A stretch of 34,675 bases of DNA, taken from Acidimicrobiia bacterium. GTDB lineage: Bacteria; Actinomycetota; Acidimicrobiia; IMCC26256; JAMXLJ01. Below are positions 16,617 to 24,942 of this stretch, piece by piece. The translations under genes were made by a program, and so were the position numbers. Under the pieces are notes generated by a model. That model did not search any database. It saw nothing but the letters and a program-made list of their open reading frames with translations, and was not told where the DNA came from. Location of the stretch: contig JAMXLJ010000103.1 of NCBI GenBank assembly GCA_024281095.1, positions 1 through 34,675 on the forward strand, read 5' to 3'. How positions within the stretch are numbered: position 1 is the stretch's first letter; each line of letters begins with the position of its first letter.

Positions 16617-17180
16617 TTACGCCGCGGCCGTGCTCTTCGCCTGCGAGAACAGCTCGACCATCGCCCGGCAGAACGCCGGAAGGTCGTCGGGTTTGCGGCT
16701 CGTGACGAGGTTGCCGTCCCGGCACACCTCCTCGTCGACCCACTCGCCGCCGGCATTGCGGATGTCGGTCTTCAGGCTCGGCCACGACGTCAGTGTGCGG
16801 CCCCGCACGACGTCGGCCTCGACGATGGTCCACGGCCCGTGACAGATCACCGCGACGGGCTTGCGAGCGTCGAAGAAGCCGCGCGCGAAGGCGACTGCCT
16901 TGTCGTCCATGCGCAGCTGGTCGGGGTTCGCGACACCACCGGGCAGCATCAGCCCGTCGTACTCCTCGACGCGTACCTCGCCCGTGGTGCGATCGACGCC
17001 GAACGTGTCCGCCTTGTCGAGGTGATTGAACGCCTGCACCCTCCCCGACTTCGGCGCGATCAACTCGGGGCGGCCGCCGGCCTGCTCGACCGCTTTCCAC
17101 GGTTCGGTCAGCTCGACCTGCTCGACTCCCTCGTTGGCCATCATGAAGGCAATTCGCTTGCCCTCGAGCTCGTTCGCCAT
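16617..17180 (-). CDS. DJ-1/PfpI family protein
   Basis: The 187-residue protein has the class I glutamine amidotransferase-like fold of PfpI. The nucleophile elbow is VICHGPW with Cys113 and His114. The LMLPGGVANPDQLR segment precedes it, and Glu17 or Glu20 (NEGVEQVEL) provides the acidic partner. Members include intracellular proteases, glyoxalases/deglycases and chaperones; general stress protein 18-like forms have the same length and a C-terminal NLVTSRKPDDLPAF segment as here. The ATG at 17180 has AGGAG nine bases before it; the frame stays open to 17306 without family resemblance. It is upstream of the ferredoxin and may share its message. Confidence 0.87.
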   Translation of the reverse strand: MANELEGKRIAFMMANEGVEQVELTEPWKAVEQAGGRPELIAPKSGRVQAFNHLDKADTFGVDRTTGEVRVEEYDGLMLPGGVANPDQLRMDDKAVAFARGFFDARKPVAVICHGPWTIVEADVVRGRTLTSWPSLKTDIRNAGGEWVDEEVCRDGNLVTSRKPDDLPAFCRAMVELFSQAKSTAAA

Positions 17181-17296
17181 GGGATCGTTCTCCTGGCTCG
17201 TGACGATCAGGTTCAGCCCCCGTCGATGCGCGTCTACCCAGACGGCTCCGGGAGTGAATCGCGGGGTCTTCGACGGACTTGGGTAAACCGGTATCG

Positions 17297-18445
17297 ATGG
17301 CCCCACGCTCGCGTTCCGTTCCTGCGTGGCTCGATCGCGCCGCGTCGCTGTCGTGGCGCGCGCTCGTCGTCGGCGCCGCGGTCTACGTGCTGGTGGTCGC
17401 GTTCGGGCGCTTGCGGGTGGTGGTCGTTCCGCTCATCGTGGCGCTGTTCCTGTCCACGGTGCTGGTGCCGCCGGCGCAGTGGCTGCGAAAGCGCGGGTGG
17501 CCCCCGCTTGCAGCCACCTGGGCCGTGTTCCTCGGCGGCCTGCTCGTCGTCGCCGCGGTGCTGGTGTACATCGTGCCGTCGGTTACCAACCACTTCTCCG
17601 ACCTGCAACATCAGGCGAATCGAGGCATCAACCGGATCCAGGACTGGCTCGTGCGCGGGCCCTTCCACATGTCGCGCAAGCAGGTGAAGAAGGACTTCCA
17701 CAATCTCGGCAAGCAGCTGAACAAGAACAAGGGCGCGCTGCTGCAGGGCGCGCTGCAACAGGCGACGATCTTGCTCGAGGTCGTCGTCGGCGGGCTCCTC
17801 AGCATCGTTTTCGCCTTCTTCTTCGTGAAGGACGGGCACACCTTCACCAGCTGGTTCCTCGGCCTGGTGTCGGAAGAGACGGCGGCCGACATGCGCGCGC
17901 TCGGCAACCGCCTCTGGCGCACGGTGAGCGGCTACATCCGCGGCACCGCCATCAACGGAGTGGTCAACGGCGCGCTCATGTTCGCCGCGCTGGTCGGCCT
18001 CGGCGTGCCGCTCGCGGGCCCGATCGCGGTGCTCACGTTCGCCGGCGCCTTCTTTCCCATCGTCGGCGCACTCCTGACCGGGGCGCTTGCGGCACTGATC
18101 GCGCTCGTAGCGAAGGGCCCCGTCGCGGCGATCATCGTCGTCGGCGTGACGATCGTGATCCACAACGTCGAGGGATATCTCGTCGGCCCGGTCGTCCTCG
18201 GACACGCGGTCCGGCTCCACGCCATCGTGGTGCTGATCGCGCTCAGCGCGGGCGGCGCGATAGGCGGCGTCCTCGGGGCGTTCCTCGCGGTGCCGACGAC
18301 GGCGGCGGTACTGAACGTCATCGACTACTACCGCGCGAAGGCAGCCGGTGCCCCACCCGACGACGACGACGCCGGTGTGGTCGGCGAGGTCGACCGTTCG
18401 CCACCCCTGGTGGTCCGACCGGCTGAGGCACCGGGGCGCCGGTAG
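17297..18445 (+). CDS. AI-2E family transporter (PerM/TqsA type)
   Basis: The 382-residue integral membrane protein shows the family plan: paired N-terminal spans (about residues 22-55), a third span at about 68-95, a long soluble stretch at about 100-155, and then four or five closely spaced hydrophobic segments to about residue 345. The family segments FAFFFVKDG, GYIRGTAINGVVNG, GAFFPIVGALLTG and HNVEGYLVGPVVLG are clear. The charged C-terminal tail contains an Asp run. Functions reported for the family range from autoinducer-2 export to sodium/proton antiport, so the substrate stays open. The ATG at 17297 is preferred; a TTG at 17279 would add six residues. The next gene starts 12 bases later. 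Confidence 0.85.
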   Translation: MAPRSRSVPAWLDRAASLSWRALVVGAAVYVLVVAFGRLRVVVVPLIVALFLSTVLVPPAQWLRKRGWPPLAATWAVFLGGLLVVAAVLVYIVPSVTNHFSDLQHQANRGINRIQDWLVRGPFHMSRKQVKKDFHNLGKQLNKNKGALLQGALQQATILLEVVVGGLLSIVFAFFFVKDGHTFTSWFLGLVSEETAADMRALGNRLWRTVSGYIRGTAINGVVNGALMFAALVGLGVPLAGPIAVLTFAGAFFPIVGALLTGALAALIALVAKGPVAAIIVVGVTIVIHNVEGYLVGPVVLGHAVRLHAIVVLIALSAGGAIGGVLGAFLAVPTTAAVLNVIDYYRAKAAGAPPDDDDAGVVGEVDRSPPLVVRPAEAPGRR

Positions 18446-18457
18446 GGTGACCGCCCG

Positions 18458-20089
18458 ATGGATCGCCGGGACGCGCTGCTCGCGCTCGCGGTCGTCATCG
18501 CGCTCCTGACGTGGGCGATGTGGCCGGCGCCGAGCCCGCGCGGTGCGACGGTCGCCGCCGCGACCCGCGCGTCCCGGCCCCGACCGCACCCACCGGCAAG
18601 CTCGACGACCACGGGCTCCACGCCGGTGAGCAGCCGGGTCCCGGTTGCGCAGTGGGTGATCGACGAGAACCGGCTGCCCGGGACCCAAGACTGGGCGCTC
18701 ACAACGAGCGGGAAGACCCACGACATCGAGGGCTACGCGGACCATGTGAGCGCGCAACGCGGCGACACCGTGCAGCTCATGGTGTCGACGACTGCACCCT
18801 CGTTTCACGTCGAGGCGTACCGGATGGGCTTCTACGGCGGCCTCGGCGGCCGCCTCGTGTGGCGTTCGGCCGACGTGCCCGGTGCCCGTCAGCCCGACCC
18901 GGTGGTGACGCCGGTCGTGAACATGGTCGAAGCCCGTTGGCCGCCGGCGCTGCGCGTCATGATCGACAACAGCTGGCCGCCGGGTGCGTACCTCCTCAAG
19001 CTGGTGGCGTCGACCGGTCCGCAGCGTTACGTCCCGCTGACCGTGCGCGACGACTCGAGCCACGCCGCGTACGTGCTGCAGAGCTCGGTCGCGACATGGC
19101 AGGCGTACAACCTCTGGGGAAACTTCAGCCTGTACCTCGGCGGCTCACCGGCCCACCCGAGCCTGGCCCAGCGGGCGCGAATCGTGTCGTTCGACCGTCC
19201 CTACGATCACAACGGCGCGACGGAGTTCATCGGCAACGAGCTGCCCCTCGTGTCGCTCGTCGAGTCGAAGGGCCTGGACGTCACCTACTGGACCGATGTC
19301 GACCTCCACCGCGCGCCCGAACTGCTCCTCAACCACCGCGCCCTCCTGACACTGGGCCACGACGAGTACTGGTCGACGGCGATGCGCACCGGTGCGCAGC
19401 GAGCGCGTGATCAAGGCGTGAACCTCGCGTTCCTGGGCGCGAACGCGATATTCCGCCACATCCGCTTCGAGCCGTCTGACCTCGGCCCTGACCGTCGTGT
19501 GATCGATTACAAGAGCGCGACCGAAGACCCGACCGCGGACGCGAACGAGAAGACCGTCGACTGGCGCGCGCCCCCGTTGAACGATCCGGAGAACTCGCTC
19601 ATCGGGCAGCAATACGAGTGCAATCCGGTCAGCGCCGACATGGTGGTGTTCGACCCGTCGTCGTGGCTGCTGAACGGCACGGGACTGCAGGCGGGATCAC
19701 GGCTGCCCCGGATGGTCGGCACCGAATACGACCGCTACGTCGTCTCGACGGCCGCGCCGGCGAACGTCACGGTGCTCGCGCACTCGCCCGTGCAGTGCCA
19801 CGGCAAGCCGAGCTACTCCGACGTGACGTACTACAGCGCGCCGAGCGGTGCCGGCGTGTTCGCGACAGGCACCGGCTGGTGGGTCAACAGCCTCAACGCC
19901 CCGTGCCCGGACGGGTCGTGCCGCCACAGCGACGCCGCCGTGACGATCACGTGGAACCTGCTCGAGGCCTTCGGCGCGGGACCGGCGGGGCTCGCGCACC
20001 CGTCGACGTCGAACATCGGCCGCCTGCCGAACCGCGGTCGCCCGCTCCCGGGCGAGGTGTCGTTCACCGTGGGAGCCGGTCGGGACTGA
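18458..20089 (+). CDS. Exported protein with N,N-dimethylformamidase large-subunit-like domain
   Basis: The 543-residue protein begins with a short basic start and one hydrophobic segment (residues 6-22), followed by a Pro/Ser/Thr-rich linker to about 65; it is thus exported or anchored outside. The remainder shows the dimethylformamidase beta-subunit C-terminal domain: FHVEAYRMGFYGGLGGRLVW, a beta-sandwich-like stretch, SFDRPYDHNG, LDVTYWTDVDLHRAPELL, LGHDEYWST and LAFLGANAIFRHI. In the known enzyme this subunit binds iron and hydrolyses amides. The secreted actinobacterial relatives have no known substrate. GHDEYWS and TYWTDVD are the best candidates for active-site residues. It follows the permease by 12 bases. 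Confidence 0.75.
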   Translation: MDRRDALLALAVVIALLTWAMWPAPSPRGATVAAATRASRPRPHPPASSTTTGSTPVSSRVPVAQWVIDENRLPGTQDWALTTSGKTHDIEGYADHVSAQRGDTVQLMVSTTAPSFHVEAYRMGFYGGLGGRLVWRSADVPGARQPDPVVTPVVNMVEARWPPALRVMIDNSWPPGAYLLKLVASTGPQRYVPLTVRDDSSHAAYVLQSSVATWQAYNLWGNFSLYLGGSPAHPSLAQRARIVSFDRPYDHNGATEFIGNELPLVSLVESKGLDVTYWTDVDLHRAPELLLNHRALLTLGHDEYWSTAMRTGAQRARDQGVNLAFLGANAIFRHIRFEPSDLGPDRRVIDYKSATEDPTADANEKTVDWRAPPLNDPENSLIGQQYECNPVSADMVVFDPSSWLLNGTGLQAGSRLPRMVGTEYDRYVVSTAAPANVTVLAHSPVQCHGKPSYSDVTYYSAPSGAGVFATGTGWWVNSLNAPCPDGSCRHSDAAVTITWNLLEAFGAGPAGLAHPSTSNIGRLPNRGRPLPGEVSFTVGAGRD

Positions 20090-20100
20090 GTTTGCTGGTC

Positions 20101-20164
20101 GCGCTGACCTGCGCTGACCTGCGGGGAGTTTTCCCTCGGTGCCAGTGTGGTTAGTGTTGTTTCT
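20101..20164 (+). promoter_or_regulatory. Promoter region of the NlpC/P60 gene with a 10-bp tandem repeat
   Basis: GCGCTGACCT occurs twice in tandem (20101-20110 and 20111-20120). TAGTGT (20152-20157) ends seven bases before the GTG at 20165 and has TTTTCC 17 bases upstream as a poor -35. This supports a leaderless message from that GTG. The stretch is too short for a c-di-AMP riboswitch, which sometimes precedes cell-wall hydrolase genes. Confidence 0.35.
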
Positions 20165-21262
20165 GTGGTTCGTGTGAAACTGGCCGGTCTCGCCGGGCTG
20201 ACGCTGGGTTGGATCACGATGGCGGTCGCGCCCGTGTCGGCCTCGCCGATCTCCGACAAGCAGGCCGAGGCCCGGCGGCTCGAGGCCCAGATCCAATCGA
20301 CGGGCGACCGCATCGCGGCACTGGGCGAGCGCTACGACGGCGCGGTCCTGGCGGTGGAGCAGGCCGATCGCGACATCGCCGACAGCGAGCGCCGGCTCGC
20401 CGTCGCCCAACAGCAATGGAATCTCGCCAAGGTCGTGCTCGGACGACGCGCCGCGGACCTGTACGTGTCCGCCGCGCAACAGAGCCCCATGGGCGAGGTC
20501 GACGTGGGCGACGTCACCGATCTCATGAGCCGCGCGCACTACGCGGCGTCGGTGCAAGACCGCGACCGTGCGTTGATGGGCACCATCAACGCGGCGAGGC
20601 AGGACCTCGAGACTCGCCGGCGCGACCTGCAGAGCGCGCGCGCGAAGGCGCAACACGACCGCGACGCCGTGTTGCAGACCCGCAAGCAGCTCGAGAGCGA
20701 GAACGCGCGTGAAGCCGGGCTGCTGAAGCAGGTCAAAGGCGACCTCGCGCGTCTCATCGCCGAGCAACGCGCTCGCGAAGAGGCGGCGGCGCGAGCGCGT
20801 GCCGCGGCGCTCGCCGCGCGCCTTGCTTCCGGGAACGGCCACGGACGGCCCGCGACGGGCCGAGCGACGTGGATCGGGCCCGACACGCCGATCCCCAATG
20901 TTCCCGCGCCCTCCAAGGGCGCGGCGATCGCAGTGGCGTACGCGCGGGCCCAGCTCGGCAAGCCCTACGTCTTCAACACCGCCGGCCCCGACACGTTCGA
21001 CTGCTCCGGGCTGTCGATGATGGCGTGGGCGGCGGCGGGCGTCTCGATGCCGCATTACTCGGGCGCGCAGTTCGAGATGTTCCCGCACGTGCCACTCGGT
21101 GCGCTCCAACCCGGCGACCTGGTCTTCAAGGGTCCGGGTGGAAGCGAGCACGTCGCGATCTACGTCGGCAACGGCATGCAGATCGCGGCGACGCACACCG
21201 GCAGCTACGTGTTGCTGCAGCCGGTCGACTATCCGGGCCTCACCGGAGCGGTTCGCCCCTGA
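20165..21262 (+). CDS. NlpC/P60 peptidoglycan endopeptidase (RipA-like)
   Basis: The 365-residue protein has a signal peptide (MVRVKLAG, hydrophobic core, likely cleavage after VSA near residue 26) and a long coiled coil at about residues 30-220, rich in Ala, Arg, Gln and Glu. A short linker leads to an NlpC/P60 domain at about 250-365. The catalytic Cys280 is in FDCSGL, His329 is in GSEHVAIYVG, and His344 is the third polar residue. Enzymes of this type cut the D-Glu to meso-DAP bond of peptidoglycan during cell separation; the coiled coil keeps them in check or docks them at the divisome. In-frame GTGs at 20147 and 20174 are alternative starts. Confidence 0.87.
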   Translation: MVRVKLAGLAGLTLGWITMAVAPVSASPISDKQAEARRLEAQIQSTGDRIAALGERYDGAVLAVEQADRDIADSERRLAVAQQQWNLAKVVLGRRAADLYVSAAQQSPMGEVDVGDVTDLMSRAHYAASVQDRDRALMGTINAARQDLETRRRDLQSARAKAQHDRDAVLQTRKQLESENAREAGLLKQVKGDLARLIAEQRAREEAAARARAAALAARLASGNGHGRPATGRATWIGPDTPIPNVPAPSKGAAIAVAYARAQLGKPYVFNTAGPDTFDCSGLSMMAWAAAGVSMPHYSGAQFEMFPHVPLGALQPGDLVFKGPGGSEHVAIYVGNGMQIAATHTGSYVLLQPVDYPGLTGAVRP

Positions 21263-21281
21263 CGTCTGCGTCGTGCACGGC

Positions 21282-21701
21282 TCACGCGTAGTGCAACGCG
21301 TCGCCCTCGTCGTCGTCGACGACGCGCTCACACGTCGGACAGAACCAGCGCGGCTCGAGTGACGTGCCGCACGCGGCGTGATGGGGCGCGTCACCGCCTT
21401 CGCCGTGCCGTGCGCCCCACTGCGTGAGGAGAACGAGCGCGCCCGCGAGCTCACGGCCCGTCTCGGTCAGCTCGTACGTGTAGCGCGGGGGCCGGCCCGA
21501 ATACGGCCGGGCCACGATCACGCCCGCGCGCTCGAGGTGCTTCAGCCGCTGTGAGAGGACATTGGTCGCGATCCCCTCGACGTCCTGCTGCAGCTCGTTG
21601 AAGCGTCGCGGGCCCGACAGCAGCGCATCGATCAGGCGCAGCGACCAGCGATCACCGACCTGCGCGAGCGCGGCGTCGAGGGAGTCGGGCATCCGGGCCA
21701 T
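21282..21701 (-). CDS. HxlR-family winged-helix regulator with a C-terminal Cys cluster
   Basis: The 139-residue protein has the HxlR core: ALAQVGDRWSLRLIDALL, RRFNELQQDVEGIATNVLSQRLKHLERAGVI and a wing PYSGRPPRYTYELTETG. A tail of about 40 residues carries His107-His108, Cys111, Cys121 and Cys124 (WFCPTCERV), probably a zinc knuckle. HxlR proteins act as dimers, and several respond to aldehydes, quinones or thiol stress. The ATG at 21701 has GGAGG eight bases upstream; an ATG at 21719 is possible. It is divergent from the two HtrA-like protease genes, with three half-sites ACTTG/CAAGT between, so it probably represses them and itself. Confidence 0.85.
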   Translation of the reverse strand: MARMPDSLDAALAQVGDRWSLRLIDALLSGPRRFNELQQDVEGIATNVLSQRLKHLERAGVIVARPYSGRPPRYTYELTETGRELAGALVLLTQWGARHGEGGDAPHHAACGTSLEPRWFCPTCERVVDDDEGDALHYA

Positions 21702-21799
21702 CGCCCCATCCTCCACCATCACTCGGGTGAAGGCCCCGGTGCGCGGCGCCCGGGCGCCTTGCGGCGAATTGCCATTGCAGCTCACCCTCCCGAGCAGTA

Positions 21800-21822
21800 A
21801 CTTGCAACGCACAAGTCACTTG
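21800..21822. promoter_or_regulatory. HxlR operator candidate: three ACTTG/CAAGT half-sites
   Basis: ACTTG (21800-21804), CAAGT (21812-21816) and ACTTG (21818-21822) form two overlapping inverted repeats, one with a seven-base centre and one with a single-base centre. They lie between the divergent HxlR gene and the protease gene starting at 21852. Half-sites of this kind are common for HxlR proteins. Confidence 0.55.
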
Positions 21823-21851
21823 CGTTCCGCAATCTACTCCCGGGAGGCGAC

Positions 21852-22766
21852 ATGGGGTACCTCGAAGAGCTGCAGCAGGCGGCCGGCGCGGCGGCCCGGA
21901 ACGCGGGCCCCTCCGTCGTGCGCATCGGACGGGGCCCGGGCCGGGGTGGCGGGGTCGTCGTCGCCCAGGGGCTCGTCGTCACGAACGCCCACAATCTCCG
22001 GGGCCCGGAGACCACGGTGACCTTCGCCGACGGCCGCAGCGAGACGGGGCGACCGGCGGGCGTCGACGTCGACGGCGATCTCGCCGTGCTCACCGTCGAC
22101 ACCGGCGACGTGCCCCCGATCCCGTGGGCCGACACCGACGCCGAGCCGGGCCTCGGCGCACCGGTGTTCGCGCTCGCGAACACTCCGGGGCACGGGCTGC
22201 GGGTCGGGTTCGGGCTCGTCTCGTCGCTCGGCCGAACCTTTCGCGGTCCGCGCGGCCGCCGCGTGACCGGGAGCCTGGAGCACACCGCGCCCCTCGGGCG
22301 CGGGTCGTCGGGCGGCCCGCTCGTCGATCGCGACGGCCGCCTGCTCGCGATCAACACCCATCGTCTCGGTGACGGCTTCTACCTCGCCTTGCCCGCCGAC
22401 TCCGCCCTTCGCTCCCGCATCGACAGCCTGTCGCGCGGCGAGACACCCACCCGCCGGCGTCTCGGCATCGGCATCGCGCCGCCGTTCGCGGCCCGCCGCC
22501 TGCGTCGTGCCGTCGGGCTCCCCGAACGCGACGGCCTGCTCGTGCGCGCGGTCGAGGAAGGAAGCCCTGCAGAGCGCGCCGGTCTTCGTCAAGGAGATCT
22601 CATCGTGGAGGCTGCGGGCCACGCGCTCACGTCGCCGGACGACCTGTTCGAGGCGCTGGACGCGCTCGCTCCTGACGCTTCGCTCGCGCTGCACGTCGTG
22701 CGCGGCGCCGACGAGCTCGAGGTGCGCGTGAGCTTCGACGACACCGCGCAGGAAGGATCCGCATGA
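21852..22766 (+). CDS. HtrA-like serine protease with PDZ domain, cytosolic
   Basis: The 304-residue protein has a trypsin-like domain with a complete triad: His47 (TNAHNL), Asp76 (DVDGDLAVL) and Ser153 (GRGSSGGPL). A PDZ domain spans about residues 205-300 (GLLVRAVEEGSPAERAGLRQGDLIVEAAG). No signal peptide or membrane segment precedes the domain, unlike typical DegP/HtrA, so it should act inside the cell. The ATG at 21852 has GGGAGG five bases upstream. The downstream gene overlaps by four bases (ATGA) and encodes a second protease of the same family, so the two may form a mixed complex. HxlR is the likely regulator. Confidence 0.85.
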   Translation: MGYLEELQQAAGAAARNAGPSVVRIGRGPGRGGGVVVAQGLVVTNAHNLRGPETTVTFADGRSETGRPAGVDVDGDLAVLTVDTGDVPPIPWADTDAEPGLGAPVFALANTPGHGLRVGFGLVSSLGRTFRGPRGRRVTGSLEHTAPLGRGSSGGPLVDRDGRLLAINTHRLGDGFYLALPADSALRSRIDSLSRGETPTRRRLGIGIAPPFAARRLRRAVGLPERDGLLVRAVEEGSPAERAGLRQGDLIVEAAGHALTSPDDLFEALDALAPDASLALHVVRGADELEVRVSFDDTAQEGSA

Positions 22767-23779
22767 CGAGTGCCGACCAGGCGACGCGTCCGCTCGATCC
22801 CGAGCCCGACACGTTCGACGACAGCGAGGCGCTCGACGCGTACTCGCGCGTCGTCACCACGGTTGCCCGCGTGCTCACGCCGTCGGTCGCGAGCCTGCGA
22901 GTACGCGATCGATCCGGTCAGGGGGTCACGGCCGGCGCCGGTTCGGGTGTCGTCATCACGGCCGACGGCTTCGTGCTGACGTCGGCTCACGTCGTCGCGG
23001 CCGCGGGGTCGGGTACGGCCTCGTTCGCCGATGGCCGCGAGCTCGAATTCGAGGTCGTCGGCGCCGACGCCTTGTCGGACCTTGCGGTCGTTCGGGTCAC
23101 GATTCCCGGTGGCGGAGCGTCGCTCACGCCGGCTCGTCTCGGCGACGCCACGCGACTCCAAGTCGGACAGCTCGTGGTTGCGGTCGGCAACCCGTTGGGC
23201 TTCGCCGGGTCGGTGAGCGCCGGTGTCGTGAGCGGCCTCGGCCGTTCCATGACCACCCGCGCCGGGCGCACCACGCGCCTCGTCGAGAACGTCATCCAGA
23301 CCGATGCCGCGCTGCACCCGGGAAACTCGGGCGGAGCGCTGGCGACGGCGCGAGCCGACGTCGTCGGCATCAACACCGCGGTCGTCGGGCCCGGCGTCGG
23401 GCAGGGCCTCGGGCTGGCAGTGCCGATCGACCACACGACGCGCGCCATCGTCAGCACGCTCATGCGCGACCGGCGTGTGCGACGCGCGTACCTCGGGCTC
23501 GCCGGGGGCACCCGCCCGCTCCCGCCCCGCGCCGCCAGCGCGACCGGACGCTCACACGGCCTCGAGGTGATCTCCGTCGTCGCGGGAAGCCCGGCGTCGC
23601 GCGCAGGTATCCGCCCGGAGGACATCGTGATCGACATCGACGGGGCGCACATCGCCACCGTCGGTGAGCTCCAACGCGTGATGACCGGCGACCGGGTAGG
23701 TCGTTCCACGACCGTGACGGTCTACCGCAACGGCGAGGTCCATGTGCTCGAGGTCACCCCGGGCGAGCTCGTCGACTGA
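22763..23779 (+). CDS. HtrA/DegP-like serine protease with PDZ domain, cytosolic
   Basis: The 338-residue protease has His76 (TSAHVV), Asp106 (ALSDLAVV) and Ser189 (HPGNSGGAL) in classical HtrA spacing and motif form. A PDZ domain covers about residues 255-335 (VISVVAGSPASRAGIRPEDIVIDIDG). The N-terminus is acidic and hydrophilic, with no export signal, which is uncommon for HtrA. The ATG overlaps the stop of the preceding protease gene. It is closer to standard DegP/HtrA than its upstream partner. Both probably degrade or hold damaged proteins under the stress sensed by HxlR; this link is inference. Confidence 0.88.
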   Translation: MTSADQATRPLDPEPDTFDDSEALDAYSRVVTTVARVLTPSVASLRVRDRSGQGVTAGAGSGVVITADGFVLTSAHVVAAAGSGTASFADGRELEFEVVGADALSDLAVVRVTIPGGGASLTPARLGDATRLQVGQLVVAVGNPLGFAGSVSAGVVSGLGRSMTTRAGRTTRLVENVIQTDAALHPGNSGGALATARADVVGINTAVVGPGVGQGLGLAVPIDHTTRAIVSTLMRDRRVRRAYLGLAGGTRPLPPRAASATGRSHGLEVISVVAGSPASRAGIRPEDIVIDIDGAHIATVGELQRVMTGDRVGRSTTVTVYRNGEVHVLEVTPGELVD

Positions 23780-23796
23780 GCTCGCGTGACGCGCGT

Positions 23797-24246
23797 CTAC
23801 ATCAGCAGTCGGAACAGCTGGAACGCGCGTTCCCAGTGCTCACTCGACGGGTTCTCGAGCTTGGTGTCGAGGAGCCGGAACGCCTGCGCGAGCGCGACGC
23901 TCACGCCGCCCGCGATTTCGGGCAGCCGGCCGGTGGCCTCCTCGCTGAGGGTTACGTCGAGCTGCGGCCGCGCCGCGAGCTCGTCGAGTATCGGCTGCAA
24001 CTCGACGTCCTGATCCATCCGGCGGAACCGGTGAACGCTCTCCTGCAGTCCCTTCGTGATCGGCAGGTCCCACCGCTCGAGAACATCACGGCCGTTCGCC
24101 CTGGCGGTTGCCTGCCCGACGAGGAGCAGGTCGTAGATCTCCTCGTTGACGAAGTCGCTGTAACGCTTGATGTCGCTCTTGTCGACGTCGAGGCTCGCGG
24201 CTTCCCGGAAGAAGCGTTCGAACTTCGGTACGGCCATCACGCTCAC
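23797..24246 (-). CDS. DUF1931 histone-fold protein
   Basis: The 149-residue protein matches the DUF1931 family: KFERFFREAASLDVDKSDIKRYSDFVNEEIYDLLLVGQATARANGRD at the start, then WDLPITKGLQES. Each half has the helix-strand-helix pattern of a histone fold, giving a doublet in one chain. Structures of family members show this fold; whether they bind DNA in actinobacteria is not established. The GTG at 24246 is used because AGGAGG lies six bases before it; the ATG at 24237 would be too far. It follows the DsbA-like gene by 36 bases on the same strand and is likely co-transcribed. It converges on the protease gene. Confidence 0.8.
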   Translation of the reverse strand: MSVMAVPKFERFFREAASLDVDKSDIKRYSDFVNEEIYDLLLVGQATARANGRDVLERWDLPITKGLQESVHRFRRMDQDVELQPILDELAARPQLDVTLSEEATGRLPEIAGGVSVALAQAFRLLDTKLENPSSEHWERAFQLFRLLM

Positions 24247-24282
24247 CGGCGACCTCCTCTTCCTCTTCGCTCTCTCCGCCCG

Positions 24283-24858
24283 TCAGGACGCGCGGCGAGC
24301 ACGGGCCGCGACGAGCGCCCGCTCGATCGCTGCGCCGAGCGATTCGGGAGCGAAGCTCCCGGTGTGGCGCCGGCCGTTGACGAAGAACGTCGGTGTACCG
24401 GGTACGCCGCTCGCCATGCCCGACTCGACGTCACGTTGGATCCGCCGGGCAACCGCCTCGGAGTTGGCGTCGGCGGCGAACTCGTCGAGGTCGAGATCGA
24501 GCGCCTCGGCGTAGAGCAGCAGGCTGCGCGGGTCCAGCGCGTCCTGATGCGTGAACAACGTGTCGTGCATCGGCCAGAACCGGCCCTGCATGCCGGCCGC
24601 CTCCGCCGCCGCGGCGGCCACGAGGGCGTGCGGGTGCGCCTCCACCAGCGGGAAGTTGCGGAACACGAAGCCCAGCTCGTCGCCGAACTGCCGCTGCATC
24701 GCCTTGACGATCGGAAAGGCCTGCCCGCAATACGGGCACTCGTAGTCGCCGTACTCGACGAGCACGACCGGCGCGTCCGGGTTGCCGGCGTAGTGGTCGT
24801 CTTCGTTCACCGGCAACACCAGATCGCTTCCCGACACCGGCCCGAAACCTTCAGCCAT
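24283..24858 (-). CDS. DsbA-family thioredoxin-fold oxidoreductase, cytosolic
   Basis: The 191-residue protein has a thioredoxin fold with an inserted helical domain. The redox motif is Cys41-Pro-Tyr-Cys44 (YECPYCGQAFP) and the cis-Pro loop reads GVPGTPTFFVNGRRH. The family includes DsbA/FrnE-like enzymes and the thioredoxin module found with NhaA antiporters. No signal peptide is present, so it acts in the cytosol and more likely as a disulfide reductase or isomerase of low-molecular-weight thiols. The ATG at 24858 follows GGGAG; a longer frame to 24945 has no support. It is divergent from the PAS-LuxR regulator and precedes DUF1931. Confidence 0.85.
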   Translation of the reverse strand: MAEGFGPVSGSDLVLPVNEDDHYAGNPDAPVVLVEYGDYECPYCGQAFPIVKAMQRQFGDELGFVFRNFPLVEAHPHALVAAAAAEAAGMQGRFWPMHDTLFTHQDALDPRSLLLYAEALDLDLDEFAADANSEAVARRIQRDVESGMASGVPGTPTFFVNGRRHTGSFAPESLGAAIERALVAARARRAS

Positions 24859-24942
24859 GACGACTCCCTCGTCTTCTCCGCGCCGCGCCGCCGCGCGGGC
24901 GTCCAGTCCAACCAGGCTCGCGCCTCGGCTCGTGCCGCACAT

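Noticed and set aside
17234-19063. A 609-codon minus-strand frame opposite the permease and dimethylformamidase-like genes
   Set aside because: The composition is His/Arg/Glu/Asp-rich without domains, while both plus-strand genes have clear families and sensible starts.
20090-20164. A c-di-AMP (ydaO) riboswitch before the NlpC/P60 gene
   Set aside because: The gap is only 75 bases, and the -10 box near the GTG suggests a leaderless message, leaving no room for the aptamer.
21812-21822. CAAGTCACTTG as a KstR2 site
   Set aside because: The KstR2 motif needs a two-base centre between CAAG and CTTG; here it is three, and the extra half-site and position favour the adjacent HxlR gene.
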